From NCBI RefSeq assembly GCF_000403645.1, contig NC_021313.1, forward strand, positions 2,933,014 to 2,997,013: a DNA stretch of 64,000 nt. Direction: 5' to 3'. Position 1 is the first letter of the stretch; each line of letters opens with the position of its first letter. Under the pieces are notes generated by a model. The model was not told the DNA's origin. It made no database searches and was given only the letters and a program-made list of their open reading frames with translations. This stretch comes from Salinarchaeum sp. Harcht-Bsk1. Its GTDB lineage: Archaea; Halobacteriota; Halobacteria; Halobacteriales; Salinarchaeaceae. Below are positions 9,901-18,529 of the stretch, piece by piece. Both the position numbers and the translations under genes were made by a program.

Positions 9901-11092
9901 CGACGCCGCCGACGCGACACCCGCGGCCGACTCCGACCCCGAACTCGAGGACCAGGACGGTGAGACGGTCGGCCCCTCGGCGCTAGCGGATAGCTCCGAA
10001 GCGGCGGACGGTGCGACCGACGCTGGCGACGGCGCCGAGCCAGCAGCGTTGCCCGACGACGAAGCTTCGAAGCCGGAGTCCGGGGACGACGACGAAGCTC
10101 CGCAGCCTCCTGAGTTAGATGCCGGGGAGGCCGTCGAACCCGGCGACGAAGACGAAACGGACGCAGTCTCGGGCGATCGACCAGACGTCGAACACGACGA
10201 CGAGACCACAATGGAAGCCGTCGATGGCGACGGTGACGACGCGGACTCGGATTCGGAGCCGGCTGCCGAGGCCGACGCGACTCCCGACGAGGATTCGGAT
10301 TCGTCGAAGCCAAGCGATGCGGCTGCTACAGCAGCTGCCGAAACGACAGCAACGTCTTCAGAATCGAACGCGGCCGAGTCGACCGAGTCCGAGACTCCGG
10401 CCGAATCGAATCGTTCCCAGTCCCCGGACGAGTCGAATCGGTCCGATTCGCCGGCGACGTCGACCCAACCGAGTGAAGCCTCGAGTGCCGTCTCGTCGTC
10501 GGTGGACGACAGTGACGCACCCGGTGACGACGCCGAGGCCGATAACACCGAAACGTCCACTCGGGCCAGCAGCGACGCTTCCGAATCGCAAGCCAAGGCA
10601 GAACGTGAACCAGATACTGAAACAGATGCCACGGACTCGGCGGGTGACGCCGCGTCCCAGGCGTCCGACGAGTCCGAAGCCGACGACCCCGACGGCGACA
10701 CTGACGCCGATGCGTTCGAGACTGGCGGCGAGTCGGACGACGAACCGGCAGTTGCAGGCGTCGACGAGGAACCCGACGATCCGTTCGATCGGGTCCTCGA
10801 CGATTCGGACTCGGAACCCGACGAGGAAGCCGACGCTCCCGGTCCGTTCGGCAGTGCTGCAGAGGACGACACCGGACCCTTCTCCGATGACGACGGCGAC
10901 GATCCGTTCGGAGGTGGATCGGGCGGACCGTTCGCGGACCCTCCGGACGACGAGTCCGAAGCCGACGACGCCGACGGGAGCGATACCGACGGCGAATCGT
11001 CCGATGGTGGCCCGTTCGGCAGTGATCCCTCCAGTGATCAGGGGCCGTTCGGTAGTGCCGAAGACGACGCCGACGAAGACGAGGACGAATGA
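6950..11092 (+). CDS. pilB: Type IV pilus assembly ATPase (PilB/VirB11-like) with long acidic C-terminal tail
   Basis: 1380 residues, far longer than the usual 550-900. Residues ~1-60 are an acidic N-terminus. The secretion ATPase core spans roughly 100-830, with Walker A GGTASGKTT at 557-565, the Asp-box/Walker B region DYIVMGEIRGEEGR near 628-641, and the His box TGHTTYTTFHA just after it. From about residue 840 to the end is a low-complexity acidic tail rich in Asp, Glu, Ser and Ala, ending in several GPFGS/GGPF units. It should power pilus polymerisation at the cytoplasmic membrane. The stop overlaps the platform gene (ATGA), and five pilin-like genes follow. Confidence 0.92.
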   Translation: MAIDEADSAESGQIGESDDSESTSETGAGDASPDPVAVGRYTWADFLDDHGLEDQVSDLYPRGRPQAGAAADVGLSSGDDVQRRTPSGSDWDDVSFDPADYLGFHPDDLEQRITEEAGASAKWLDAEFEEFADPDSTPVVKDVWMWEHFKRLYYYDTDGSRPRDSDGEVEPFDSTDYLSFDAEETEGVLAQAGSIARELDEVVERRTVDVEDDVDEDEFFSDEHGNTTVTNRYDLEKAVPMEKKTHFVEEDRYWVNKPYAFVILFHSRKENEKKYYAVEPNLNEIEEDLREFLIGKLRTAIKYADEDVAAGADSTEAERRAVIERETKRLLDRYDLFDGSVETATGSGSDGGSGGFLDEIKAMFGDDDGSSPEADEDESVPDQLAGIEARPEPAVLADDAETLTEYQIQKLLYLLKRDFIGYERIDPIKHDINVEDISCDGYNSPVFVYHTDYEQIISNIYHGQAELDDFVVKLAQRSGKGISKRRPQVDATLPDGSRAQLTLGREVSDHGTNYTIRQFKDVPFTPIDLINWNTFSLEEMAFLWLCIENHKSLIFAGGTASGKTTSLNAVSLFIPSNTKIVSIEDTREVELPQRNWIASVTRPSFSDDAQGDVDEFDLLEAALRQRPDYIVMGEIRGEEGRTLFQVMSTGHTTYTTFHADSVGEVLKRFTTEPINVSKTMFTALDLVSIQTQTRVHGHKVRRNKTLTEVNHYDAENDEINVQDVYQWQAETDEFLKLGDSNTLEEIKFDRGWNDERLQQELFKREIILAYLIKNGLNQYREVAATIQAFINDPDTILTLIANGQLEDSLEDLREMESVLIDVDPAKEELVPRPDPDDEGYNLAMSIVEEADESLFDEYRGKSVEGLESALEGVSEPEPGVETDVDEEEISFEGEVADGFESEFSFGGDSAPFDGDDEAEAGADAAEPEAAAAAGDDAGDSSDPFSGGPDWLGGDGEETTEDIWADAREALEGGDSPDDEQSGESDAADATPAADSDPELEDQDGETVGPSALADSSEAADGATDAGDGAEPAALPDDEASKPESGDDDEAPQPPELDAGEAVEPGDEDETDAVSGDRPDVEHDDETTMEAVDGDGDDADSDSEPAAEADATPDEDSDSSKPSDAAATAAAETTATSSESNAAESTESETPAESNRSQSPDESNRSDSPATSTQPSEASSAVSSSVDDSDAPGDDAEADNTETSTRASSDASESQAKAEREPDTETDATDSAGDAASQASDESEADDPDGDTDADAFETGGESDDEPAVAGVDEEPDDPFDRVLDDSDSEPDEEADAPGPFGSAAEDDTGPFSDDDGDDPFGGGSGGPFADPPDDESEADDADGSDTDGESSDGGPFGSDPSSDQGPFGSAEDDADEDEDE

Positions 11093-13143
11093 GCCTGGAT
11101 ACCCTCGGTGAATCAGGACAGGGGACGACGGTTTCGGGAGCCGACTCGCTAGGTGACGCGTTCTATCCCCTCTACGAGTGGCTGTTCTCGGAGGACAGCG
11201 AGTTCGTGTCCGACCTGGAGACGAAACTCGCGCAGGCTCGTATGCCCGACACCGTGGAGCTCTACCTCTCCAGGGCGCTGGCTATCGGTGCGATCACGGG
11301 CGTCTCGCTGTGGATCGTCGGAACGGTCCTGGGATACGTGCTCTTCGCGACGGGCGTGATCGATCTGGGCTCTGCCGTGATCGTCCAGAACGTCTCGCCT
11401 GGCGTCGCGGACGTCTTGAAGATGCTGCGGGTTCCGTTGCTCGTACTCGTCACCGGTCTGATGTTCGGATCGGTCGGATTCGCGATGGGCTTCGGGGTGC
11501 TCGTGGCCGTTCCCTACTCGCGTGCGTCGACTCGGAAACGGGAGATCAACATGCTCCTGCCCGACGCCGTTTCGTTCATGTACGCCCTGTCGGTTGGAGG
11601 CCTGAACCAGCTCGAGATCCTCCAGGCGATGGCGGAAGCCGACGACACCTACGGGGAAGTCTCCCGCGAGTTCAAGTCCATCGTCCAGGAGACGCAGTAC
11701 TTCGACACAGACTACCGGACTGCAATACGGAACCAGGCGCTGACGACGCCGAGCGACGAACTCGCCCAGTTCCTGACCGACATGCTCTCGATCGTCTCCA
11801 GCGGTGGGAACATGGAGGCGTTCCTCGACGACAAGAAGGACAAGCACATGCGCACCGCCAAGCAGCAACAGGAGATGACCCTCGAGACCCTGGAGCTGTT
11901 CGGCGAGATGTACATGACGCTCTCGCTGTTCCCACTGTTGTTGATCATCATTCTCGTCATCATGATGATGATCGGCGAGGCCCAGGCGATGATGATCTAC
12001 GCGACCGTCTACGCGCTCGTTCCGATGACGGGACTTGGCTTCCTCGTCCTCGTTTCGACGGTCAAGCAGGACGAGGTCGGTGACGGGTACCTGATGCCAA
12101 GCGGCGGGAGCGATCGGTTGCGGGTCCAGCAGCAAAGCGGCTTGCTCAACCTCGGGATCGTCGAGAGCTTTACCGGAGAGTACAGCGTCTTCGATCGCAT
12201 CAAGAACCGCGAGGGGAGCTACGAGGCGACGCAGATCATCAAGCGGCCCCACGTGTTCTTCAGGGACAATCCGCTGTACACGCTGGCGATCACCGTGCCG
12301 CTCGCGCTCGTGATCGTCGGGGTCGCCGTCGGGACCGGATCGGCACCGACGGCCTGGAAGGGCGCCGGTGGCATGATCGAATCACCGATCTGGGGGACCT
12401 TCCTGTACATCTACCTCCCGGCGTACATCGTTCTGGTCCCGCTCACCATCTTCTACGAGTGGAACACCCGTTCCCGGTACGGCGTGACGAACAACCTCTC
12501 GGACAACCTCCGGAAGCTCTCGAGCGCGAACGACACTGGGCTGACGCTGCTGGAGTCGTTCTACACGGTCGCAGACACGACTTCCGGGAAACTCGCGACC
12601 GAGTTCAGGACCATGCACGCGAAGGTCAACTACGGAATGAGCCTCCGGGAGGCGCTCGTCGAGTTCAACAACAAGTACCACATTCCTCGGCTGTCCCGGA
12701 CGGTCAAGCTCATCAGCAAGGCCCAGGAAGCCTCGAGCCAGATCACCGACGTCCTTCGGACTGCCGCGACGGCGAGTGAGAATCAGGACGACATCGACCG
12801 GGAGCGGAAGTCACGGACGCGCATGCAGGTCGTCATCATCATGATGACCTTCCTGACGTTGCTCGCCGTGATGGCGATTCTCCAGACCCAGTTCCTGGAG
12901 ACGATGGCCGAACTGACCTCGGGATCGGAGGAGGAGTCCGCCTCCACCGCCGGTGCTGGATTCAACCTCGGGGCGGTCAACCCCAACGAACTCTCGCTGT
13001 TGTTCTTCCACGCCGTCACGATGCAGGCGATCCTCTCGGGGTTCATCAGCGGCTACATGCGCGACGCCGACATCCTCAGCGGCGTGAAGTACGTGGTCGT
13101 CCTGTTGACGATCGCACTCGGCGTCTGGATGTTCGTCGGATAA
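11089..13143 (+). CDS. pilC: Type IV pilus platform protein, type II secretion F (TadC/PilC) family
   Basis: 684 residues with two T2SF-type cytoplasmic domains (about residues 150-260 and 470-580) separated by membrane helices, the archaeal duplicated PilC arrangement. Recognisable pieces are LLPDAVSFMYALSVGGLNQLEILQAMAE and NLSDNLRKLSSANDTGLTLLESFYTVADTTSGKL. The last ~120 residues contain further helices and a Ser/Glu loop. It anchors the pilus in the membrane and couples to the ATPase encoded just upstream (ATGA overlap). One base separates its stop from the first pilin-like gene. Confidence 0.92.
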   Translation: MSLDTLGESGQGTTVSGADSLGDAFYPLYEWLFSEDSEFVSDLETKLAQARMPDTVELYLSRALAIGAITGVSLWIVGTVLGYVLFATGVIDLGSAVIVQNVSPGVADVLKMLRVPLLVLVTGLMFGSVGFAMGFGVLVAVPYSRASTRKREINMLLPDAVSFMYALSVGGLNQLEILQAMAEADDTYGEVSREFKSIVQETQYFDTDYRTAIRNQALTTPSDELAQFLTDMLSIVSSGGNMEAFLDDKKDKHMRTAKQQQEMTLETLELFGEMYMTLSLFPLLLIIILVIMMMIGEAQAMMIYATVYALVPMTGLGFLVLVSTVKQDEVGDGYLMPSGGSDRLRVQQQSGLLNLGIVESFTGEYSVFDRIKNREGSYEATQIIKRPHVFFRDNPLYTLAITVPLALVIVGVAVGTGSAPTAWKGAGGMIESPIWGTFLYIYLPAYIVLVPLTIFYEWNTRSRYGVTNNLSDNLRKLSSANDTGLTLLESFYTVADTTSGKLATEFRTMHAKVNYGMSLREALVEFNNKYHIPRLSRTVKLISKAQEASSQITDVLRTAATASENQDDIDRERKSRTRMQVVIIMMTFLTLLAVMAILQTQFLETMAELTSGSEEESASTAGAGFNLGAVNPNELSLLFFHAVTMQAILSGFISGYMRDADILSGVKYVVVLLTIALGVWMFVG

Positions 13144-13144
13144 T

Positions 13145-13621
13145 ATGAACCAGGATCTCACCTCTCGCGGCGGACGGGATCGCGGCCAGACGGCCCAGGA
13201 CTTCGCCGTCGGTATCGGCCTGTTCCTGCTCGCCGTCGCCTTCGTCTTCGCGTTCGTCCCGCAGGTCGTCTCGCCGTACGACGTCGGTGTCGGCGCAAGC
13301 GAGTCGGCACAGGCCGACCGCGCCGCATCGCTGATCGTCGGGAACCTCTCCGTCGAGGATCGTCCGAACGAGTTGCACGCGTCCCGGACGACGACCTATT
13401 TCAACGGAGCAGACGTCGACGCACTCCGAAATCGTACGGGCTTGCCGTTCACGGCGCGAATCAACGTCACCGTCCGTAACGTCGCGAGCGACGATCTGGT
13501 CTGGTCGGGTGGCGCGATGCACCGTGAAGGTCGTGCGACGGCTGCTGCAACCCGTATCGTGCGGACGAACGAGCCGGGGACGTGCGATCCAGCCTGTCGA
13601 ATGACCGTGCGGGTGTGGTAA
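13145..13621 (+). CDS. Pilin-like protein with class III signal motif (DUF7287-like)
   Basis: 158 residues. The N-terminus GRDRGQTAQDFAVGIGLFLLAVAFVFAFV has the charged-Gly-Gln motif followed at once by a hydrophobic helix, as in archaeal prepilins cut by PibD. The rest is an extracellular domain with a late Cys pair (TCDPACRM). From memory it matches a haloarchaeal family named DUF7287, encoded behind pilB-pilC. Function as a minor pilin or pilus subunit is inferred from the motif and operon. Confidence 0.75.
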   Translation: MNQDLTSRGGRDRGQTAQDFAVGIGLFLLAVAFVFAFVPQVVSPYDVGVGASESAQADRAASLIVGNLSVEDRPNELHASRTTTYFNGADVDALRNRTGLPFTARINVTVRNVASDDLVWSGGAMHREGRATAAATRIVRTNEPGTCDPACRMTVRVW

Positions 13622-13623
13622 CG

Positions 13624-14232
13624 ATGGCAGGATCTGGGGACCGTGGGCAGGCCTACACGCTCGAATCGCTGATCGCTGCGCTCCTGCTCGTGACTGCGGT
13701 GCTGTTCGCCCTGCAGTCGGTCGTCATTACGCCGACGAGTGCCGGGGCGCTCGACCGCGACGTCCAGGGGCAACTCGAACAGGAGGCCAACGACGTGCTC
13801 GTCACGGCGGCCAACGAAGGCGAACTCTCCCGACTGGCCCGGTACTGGGACTGCTCGACCGGCACGATGGCGTCGGATATGCAATCGGGGGCCTGGGTAC
13901 CTAACCAGGGCTACGCGAACGACGTCGCGCCAGTCGAGGATCTCGGCGAGAGCCTGAATCGAACGTTCGGTGAAGGGACGCGGTACAATCTGCTGCTGGT
14001 CTACGACACCGGCAGTGGTCAGAACGTCACGCGCGTGATCTATCAGGGGACTCCGGGTGACGAGGTGGTGAGTACCTCGTACACGATCACGCTCACCGAG
14101 TCACAGCAGATCACTGCCGCCAACGCGGCTGGACAGTCGGTCGCTGGCTGTGGAGATCCGGTCATCGAGCGACACCCGGGATCGACGGGAGCGACCTGGA
14201 ACGTCGTGGAGGTGCGATTGGTGCTATGGTAA
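13624..14232 (+). CDS. Pilin-like protein with class III signal motif (DUF7288-like)
   Basis: 202 residues starting at MAGSGDRGQAYTLESLIAALLLVTAVLFALQ. The motif DRGQ is directly followed by the membrane helix, and the E in TLES fits the Glu at position +5 of type IV pilins. The start at 13624 is preferred because it sits two bases after the previous stop and puts the motif near the N-terminus. The extracellular part contains two Cys (WDCSTG and VAGCGDP). It is third in the pilus operon and overlaps the next start. Confidence 0.75.
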   Translation: MAGSGDRGQAYTLESLIAALLLVTAVLFALQSVVITPTSAGALDRDVQGQLEQEANDVLVTAANEGELSRLARYWDCSTGTMASDMQSGAWVPNQGYANDVAPVEDLGESLNRTFGEGTRYNLLLVYDTGSGQNVTRVIYQGTPGDEVVSTSYTITLTESQQITAANAAGQSVAGCGDPVIERHPGSTGATWNVVEVRLVLW

Positions 14233-15143
14233 CGCGAGATCGCGGTCAGTTGATCCTCGTTGGTGCCGTAGCGATTGCACTTGTGCTCCTGGGTCTCGTG
14301 CTCGTGGTCAATACTGCGTTGTTCACCCAGGTAGTCGGCTCGGAGGGGACCGTCGAGACGGCGAAAGACGGGGCCATTTCCGGGCAGGAGGTGGGTGAAG
14401 CCATTGCTTCTTCCGCACGGTCACTGAATGACGACTACGGACAGACTGCGAGTTCCAAGAACAACACTCTTGACACAAATACCATCCCGAATCTGGAACC
14501 TATCCTGCAGAATCGTAGTATGGAATCTGGTGGTGCGTTCGTTTCGGTGAATTACGATTCCATTAACGAAAGTGGAACGTTCGTGTCTCAAAATCAGTCG
14601 AGTGGCTTCACCTCAGTCGCTGGCAATCCGACCTGGCAACCGATTCCACTTGGGCAAGAAGGTGATATCGGCGGGTTCCTGATGACGATCGACTATGCCG
14701 CCAGTGGAACTGGCGACCCATTCACCGTATACGTCGATTCGGTCGGTGGGCCAAATCGCTCGCTCACGATCACCCCGGAGTCCGGCTCAGAGGTTGCTAT
14801 TTCGACGAGTACCGGAACGACGTGCTCTGACGTGCCGGTGACGTCGAATACAGTCCGGATAGACGTCACGCACGGGGTCGTTTTCGAGGACCATAGCTGT
14901 CAGTTCGACCTCTTCGCGGGTACGAATCCGGGATACGTGATGACGTTCACCGGCGGCGACGAGGTCGCCGGCACGTATCAATTTGTAACTGACTCGGACT
15001 TGACTTCGTACCCGGCCTACGGTGCAGCCGGAAGTCAGCCGACGCCAACCGAGGCCGTCTGGTCCTTCGAGTACTCTTTCACCTACGACACCCCCGGAGC
15101 GACCGTCGAGAGCGAATCCAGGGTGATCGACGTCTATGACTGA
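14226..15143 (+). CDS. Pilin-like protein, large (DUF7261-like)
   Basis: 305 residues, the largest of the five pilin-like products. It starts MVTRDRGQLILVGAVAIALVLLGLVLVVNTALF, so RDRGQ precedes a single N-terminal helix. The remaining ~270 residues form a Ser/Thr/Gly-rich extracellular domain with two Cys (TCSDVP and SCQFDLF). A central stretch (about 14410-14640) has noticeably lower G+C and many N-x-S/T sites, suggesting a variable, possibly glycosylated surface region. It overlaps both neighbouring genes by 7-8 bases. Confidence 0.72.
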   Translation: MVTRDRGQLILVGAVAIALVLLGLVLVVNTALFTQVVGSEGTVETAKDGAISGQEVGEAIASSARSLNDDYGQTASSKNNTLDTNTIPNLEPILQNRSMESGGAFVSVNYDSINESGTFVSQNQSSGFTSVAGNPTWQPIPLGQEGDIGGFLMTIDYAASGTGDPFTVYVDSVGGPNRSLTITPESGSEVAISTSTGTTCSDVPVTSNTVRIDVTHGVVFEDHSCQFDLFAGTNPGYVMTFTGGDEVAGTYQFVTDSDLTSYPAYGAAGSQPTPTEAVWSFEYSFTYDTPGATVESESRVIDVYD

Positions 15144-15609
15144 CGACCGTGCGGTCTCCATCACCGTCACCCACGTCATGACGATCGGGATCACCACGAT
15201 CCTCATCGCCGGATTACTCCTCGGCGCTGGAAACATGCTCGAGGACCAGCGACGGTCGACCGGCAATCAGGAGCTTCGATCCATCGGCGACCGCCACGCC
15301 ACCGAAATCGTCACCGCGACGACGAGCGGCCTGGAGTCGAACGGTAACGTGACGATTCACTCGCGCCAGCCGAGCAGCTCCGTCGGCGGATCCTACCGCG
15401 TCGAGCTCACCGACAGGTCGTCGTGTTTCGAGGAGTCGGGCTACGATGGCTGTCTCTTCCTGAACGCGTCGGGCCGTGACATCGGCGTTCAGGTGCCGAT
15501 AGGCGTTCCCTCGGGAGTCACCGTACAGGACGGCAGTGCGCAGGGCGGTCGTGTGGTGATCCAGTACTGGACCAACGATACGGTAACGATTCGGGGTGAG
15601 GACGCGTGA
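15136..15609 (+). CDS. Pilin-like protein (DUF7266-like)
   Basis: 157 residues. MTDDRAVSITVTHVMTIGITTILIAGLLLGAG shows the DRAVS variant of the prepilin motif and one helix. A Cys pair (SSCFEESGYDGCLF) lies in the extracellular half. It overlaps the preceding gene by 8 bases and the following one by 4, so the whole pilin set is probably translated as a block. Inferred minor pilin. Confidence 0.72.
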   Translation: MTDDRAVSITVTHVMTIGITTILIAGLLLGAGNMLEDQRRSTGNQELRSIGDRHATEIVTATTSGLESNGNVTIHSRQPSSSVGGSYRVELTDRSSCFEESGYDGCLFLNASGRDIGVQVPIGVPSGVTVQDGSAQGGRVVIQYWTNDTVTIRGEDA

Positions 15610-16346
15610 CCGATCGTGCAGTCAGCGAGGTCATCGCATTCGTCCTGATCTTCTCGATCGTGATCACCTCCGTCGGGTTGCTGTACACGGCAGGATTCGG
15701 TAGCATCACGCAGATTCAGGAATCGGAAACCGACCGGAGCGCCGAGCGTGCGTTCGGCGCGATGGCGGTCGCACTCGACGACATCCAGGCTGGCAGGGGC
15801 TCACAGCGTGCCATCGATCTCGAACTCTCGGGACGAACCTTATCGGTCAACGATTCGGCGTCACTCACCGCCAGGATCGACGGCGGCTCGCCGACGACGG
15901 TCGACGGAGCACTCGTCTACGGTCGTGGAACGGGAACGGAGATCGTCTATCAATCCGGCGCAGTCATCCGGAGCGATGGACCTGATTCGCAGCTCGTGAG
16001 CCGGCCCCCGAGATTCAGCTGTCGTGACGAGCACGCTGTCGTTTCCCTGGTGTCGATCGATGGTCCGTCCCGGTCCGTTTCGACGGACGGTTCGCTATCG
16101 CTGGTGGCCTCCGGCCCACGAGAGGACGAATCGACGATTGCCGAAGCCCGACATGATTCACCAGTCGGCTCTCCACCGTACAACGTCACGATCGACTTCG
16201 GTGGGAGCGGGTACGAAACCGCGTGGCGATCGTACTTCGAGGATGAGGACGGGTGGTCGGTGTCGGGCACGACCGCGGAGTGCACCGACGTCGATACTGC
16301 CTACGTTCGCGTCGTCCCTCTCGAACTCACGTATCGAGGGATCTAG
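15606..16346 (+). CDS. Type IV pilin-like protein with DRAVSEVIA motif (DUF7289-like)
   Basis: 246 residues. The N-terminus MTDRAVSEVIAFVLIFSIVITSVGLLY is the classic haloarchaeal pilin signal, with cleavage expected after DRA. The rest (~215 residues) is an extracellular beta-rich domain with Cys near CRDEHAV and AECTDVD. It is last in the pilB-pilC-pilin operon. The next gene is on the other strand, and only 25 bases separate the stops. Confidence 0.78.
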   Translation: MTDRAVSEVIAFVLIFSIVITSVGLLYTAGFGSITQIQESETDRSAERAFGAMAVALDDIQAGRGSQRAIDLELSGRTLSVNDSASLTARIDGGSPTTVDGALVYGRGTGTEIVYQSGAVIRSDGPDSQLVSRPPRFSCRDEHAVVSLVSIDGPSRSVSTDGSLSLVASGPREDESTIAEARHDSPVGSPPYNVTIDFGGSGYETAWRSYFEDEDGWSVSGTTAECTDVDTAYVRVVPLELTYRGI

Positions 16347-16371
16347 CGGCTGATCGGACGGAAAATCGGCC

Positions 16372-17586
16372 TCAGGCTGCCGTCGCGTCCTGCGCCTTCT
16401 CCGCTTCGGCCTGCACGAGATACTCGCGGTCGTCCACGTACTCGCTTGCGGTGTCGAGGGCGTCCTCGGTCCCGATCTGGACGAGCGCCCACGCGGCGGA
16501 GGCGCGAACGGAGCCGGATTCCTCTTCGTCGGCGAGGACGTCACCGAGCGGATCGATCGCGCGGGTGTCGCCGATCAGGCCCAGTGCGCGAGCAGCAGCA
16601 GAGCGAACCTCGGCGTCGTCGGAGACGAGCTGGTCCGCGAGGGGCTGGACGGCGTCCTCGCTACCGATCTTGCCGAGTGCCTGGAAGGTAACCTTCTGGA
16701 GGCCGACGTCGGCGTCGACGTAGTCGAGCAGCGTCTCGACGGGCTCCTCGCTGCCGATGGTGCCGAGCACGCGGATCGCCTGCTTGTCGCGCTTGCCGGC
16801 ACGGGCGAGCATCTCGTCGAGGGCCTCCTCCGGGCCCATCCGCTCGAGGGCCTCCATGCAGTGTTCCTCCATGAAGTCCGAGTCGAAAGTATCGAGCGCG
16901 AGGAGGATCGGCTCGGCTTCGCCGCGCTTCTCGTAGACTTTGAGCGCGCCCCACTCGGGCGGGAAGTCCTTGCGGTGGTCGAGGACGTCGTAGTAGCCCT
17001 GGGCGTCGAGTTGCTGGCGAACGGTGAGGTCGTCCCACTCCTCGGCGTCGTCGAGGTCCTCGGCGAGCGCGTCGGTGGCCTCGACGAGGCCGGCGATCGT
17101 CTCGGCGTCGTCGTCGGGATCGAGGTCGGCCTCCTCGACGTCCGTCGCGACGGACTGGAGGGCCTCGACGGCGGCTTCCGGGTCGTCGCCGTGGAGCGTC
17201 GGCGTGTCGACGTACTCGCTGACGGCGTCGAGATAGGACCCGACGGCGTCGGCGACCTGCTGCTCGCCGGTCTCGGTCCACTCGCCAGACTCGACGGTCT
17301 CGACTGCGGCTTCGAGATCGGCGACGACGTCCGCAGCGTAGGGACCACGGGCATCCTCGAGGTCTCCAGCCACCGACTCGATGTCGTCGGTTAGCTCCTC
17401 TTCGGGGGGCGTCTCGTCTTCGTCCTCGGGTTCGGGGAGGTCGGCCTCCTCGACGTCGGCCTCGAGAGACTCGATCTGGGACTCGACCTCGTCGAGGTCG
17501 TCTTCCGTTTCCGCCGCCTCGAGCTCCGCCTCGATCGCCTCGAGTCGCTCGCGCAACGACTCCACGGTGGGCTCCTCGTCGCTCAT
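16372..17586 (-). CDS. HEAT-repeat (PBS-lyase type) protein with N-terminal coiled coil
   Basis: 404 residues. The first ~100 residues are a highly acidic predicted coiled coil (LRERLEAIEAELEAAETEDDLDEVESQ). From about residue 215 onward there are repeated HEAT units with the pattern GSEEPVETLLDYVD, GSEDAVQPLADQLVSDDAEVRSAAARALGLIGD, DPLGDVLADEEESGSVRASAAWALVQIG. Such arrays act as protein-protein scaffolds. Partner unknown. It lies tail to tail with the pilus operon and is monocistronic in appearance. Confidence 0.85.
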   Translation of the reverse strand: MSDEEPTVESLRERLEAIEAELEAAETEDDLDEVESQIESLEADVEEADLPEPEDEDETPPEEELTDDIESVAGDLEDARGPYAADVVADLEAAVETVESGEWTETGEQQVADAVGSYLDAVSEYVDTPTLHGDDPEAAVEALQSVATDVEEADLDPDDDAETIAGLVEATDALAEDLDDAEEWDDLTVRQQLDAQGYYDVLDHRKDFPPEWGALKVYEKRGEAEPILLALDTFDSDFMEEHCMEALERMGPEEALDEMLARAGKRDKQAIRVLGTIGSEEPVETLLDYVDADVGLQKVTFQALGKIGSEDAVQPLADQLVSDDAEVRSAAARALGLIGDTRAIDPLGDVLADEEESGSVRASAAWALVQIGTEDALDTASEYVDDREYLVQAEAEKAQDATAA

Positions 17587-17667
17587 TGTCTGTGTGTCTC
17601 GCCGGATTCCTTCTAAGCGTTTCGTTCGCGTGGTTTCGGGCTCCTGGGGCGATCGATCGCGATCGTC

Positions 17668-18390
17668 TCAGGATTCCTCGCTCGGGATCGGGAGGGGAAA
17701 CGATTCGCGCCAGTAGAGCCACGGCCCGAAGACGAGGTAGCCGAGTCCGAGGAAGAGCAGGGCCCAGGGGAACGCACGCTGGAGTGCAAGCGGGACGAGC
17801 ACCGCCAGCGCGTGGACCACGCCCATCACGAGCGCGTCGCGTGCCAGGAGATCGGGATAGCGGAGCGGCGAGAGCATGAGGTAGACGAAGGCTGCAGTGA
17901 TGACGAGCAGGATGTCGGGCCGGGTGATTCCGGTGAGCACTGCGGCGCCGATGAGCGTCGCTGCGAGCGTGGTCTGGACGCCCTCGGTGTACTCTTCGTC
18001 TGTATCGTAGGCCGTGTACAGCGCAAGGCGCGTGATCGCGGCCCCGACGAACAGTGCTGGCAACAGGAAGGCAACGACGGCCCGGGGTTCCGCGCTCTCG
18101 AGCGGGGCGATTCCCCACTCCTCTGCGGCGACGGCGTAGACGAGCACTGCCGGTGCGATCGCGAAGGAGACGACGTCCGCGAGCGAGTCGAGGTACGGCC
18201 CGACGGCCGTTCCGCCACGCCACCGGGCGACGACGCCGTCGAGTCCGTCGAGGATCGCTGCGAGCAGCAGTAACCGTGCGGCAGTCCACGTGTCCGTCGT
18301 GGCGACGACGATCGCCAGAAAGCCGAGGATCGCGTTCGCCACGGTGACGGCGTCTGCGAGTCCCGTCCGACCGACGAACCGCGGGCGCAT
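17668..18390 (-). CDS. pssA: CDP-alcohol phosphatidyltransferase, archaetidylserine-synthase-like
   Basis: 240 residues with about seven membrane helices. The CDP-alcohol transferase signature DG-x2-AR-x8-G-x3-D-x3-D is present (LDGLDGVVARWRGG...GPYLDSLADVV, residues ~46-76). It resembles the haloarchaeal PssA linked to archaeosortase ArtA lipid anchoring of surface proteins, in which case it would attach L-serine to CDP-archaeol. The start MRPRFVG at 18390 is preferred; an in-frame codon 24 bases upstream gives a less typical N-terminus. No pssD or artA is seen nearby, so the specific assignment is less sure than the family. Confidence 0.8.
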   Translation of the reverse strand: MRPRFVGRTGLADAVTVANAILGFLAIVVATTDTWTAARLLLLAAILDGLDGVVARWRGGTAVGPYLDSLADVVSFAIAPAVLVYAVAAEEWGIAPLESAEPRAVVAFLLPALFVGAAITRLALYTAYDTDEEYTEGVQTTLAATLIGAAVLTGITRPDILLVITAAFVYLMLSPLRYPDLLARDALVMGVVHALAVLVPLALQRAFPWALLFLGLGYLVFGPWLYWRESFPLPIPSEES

Positions 18391-18529
18391 ACCGAATCGG
18401 TACTCGGGGGTCACCTTACCCCTTTTCGTTCGTGAGGGCGGTCGCTGGCCGGTCGTCGCCCACCATACTGTGGGGATCCGTCGGTCAGTATCGGACGCCC
18501 TATAATCGTTCGCCGCGAATCAGTCGTCG

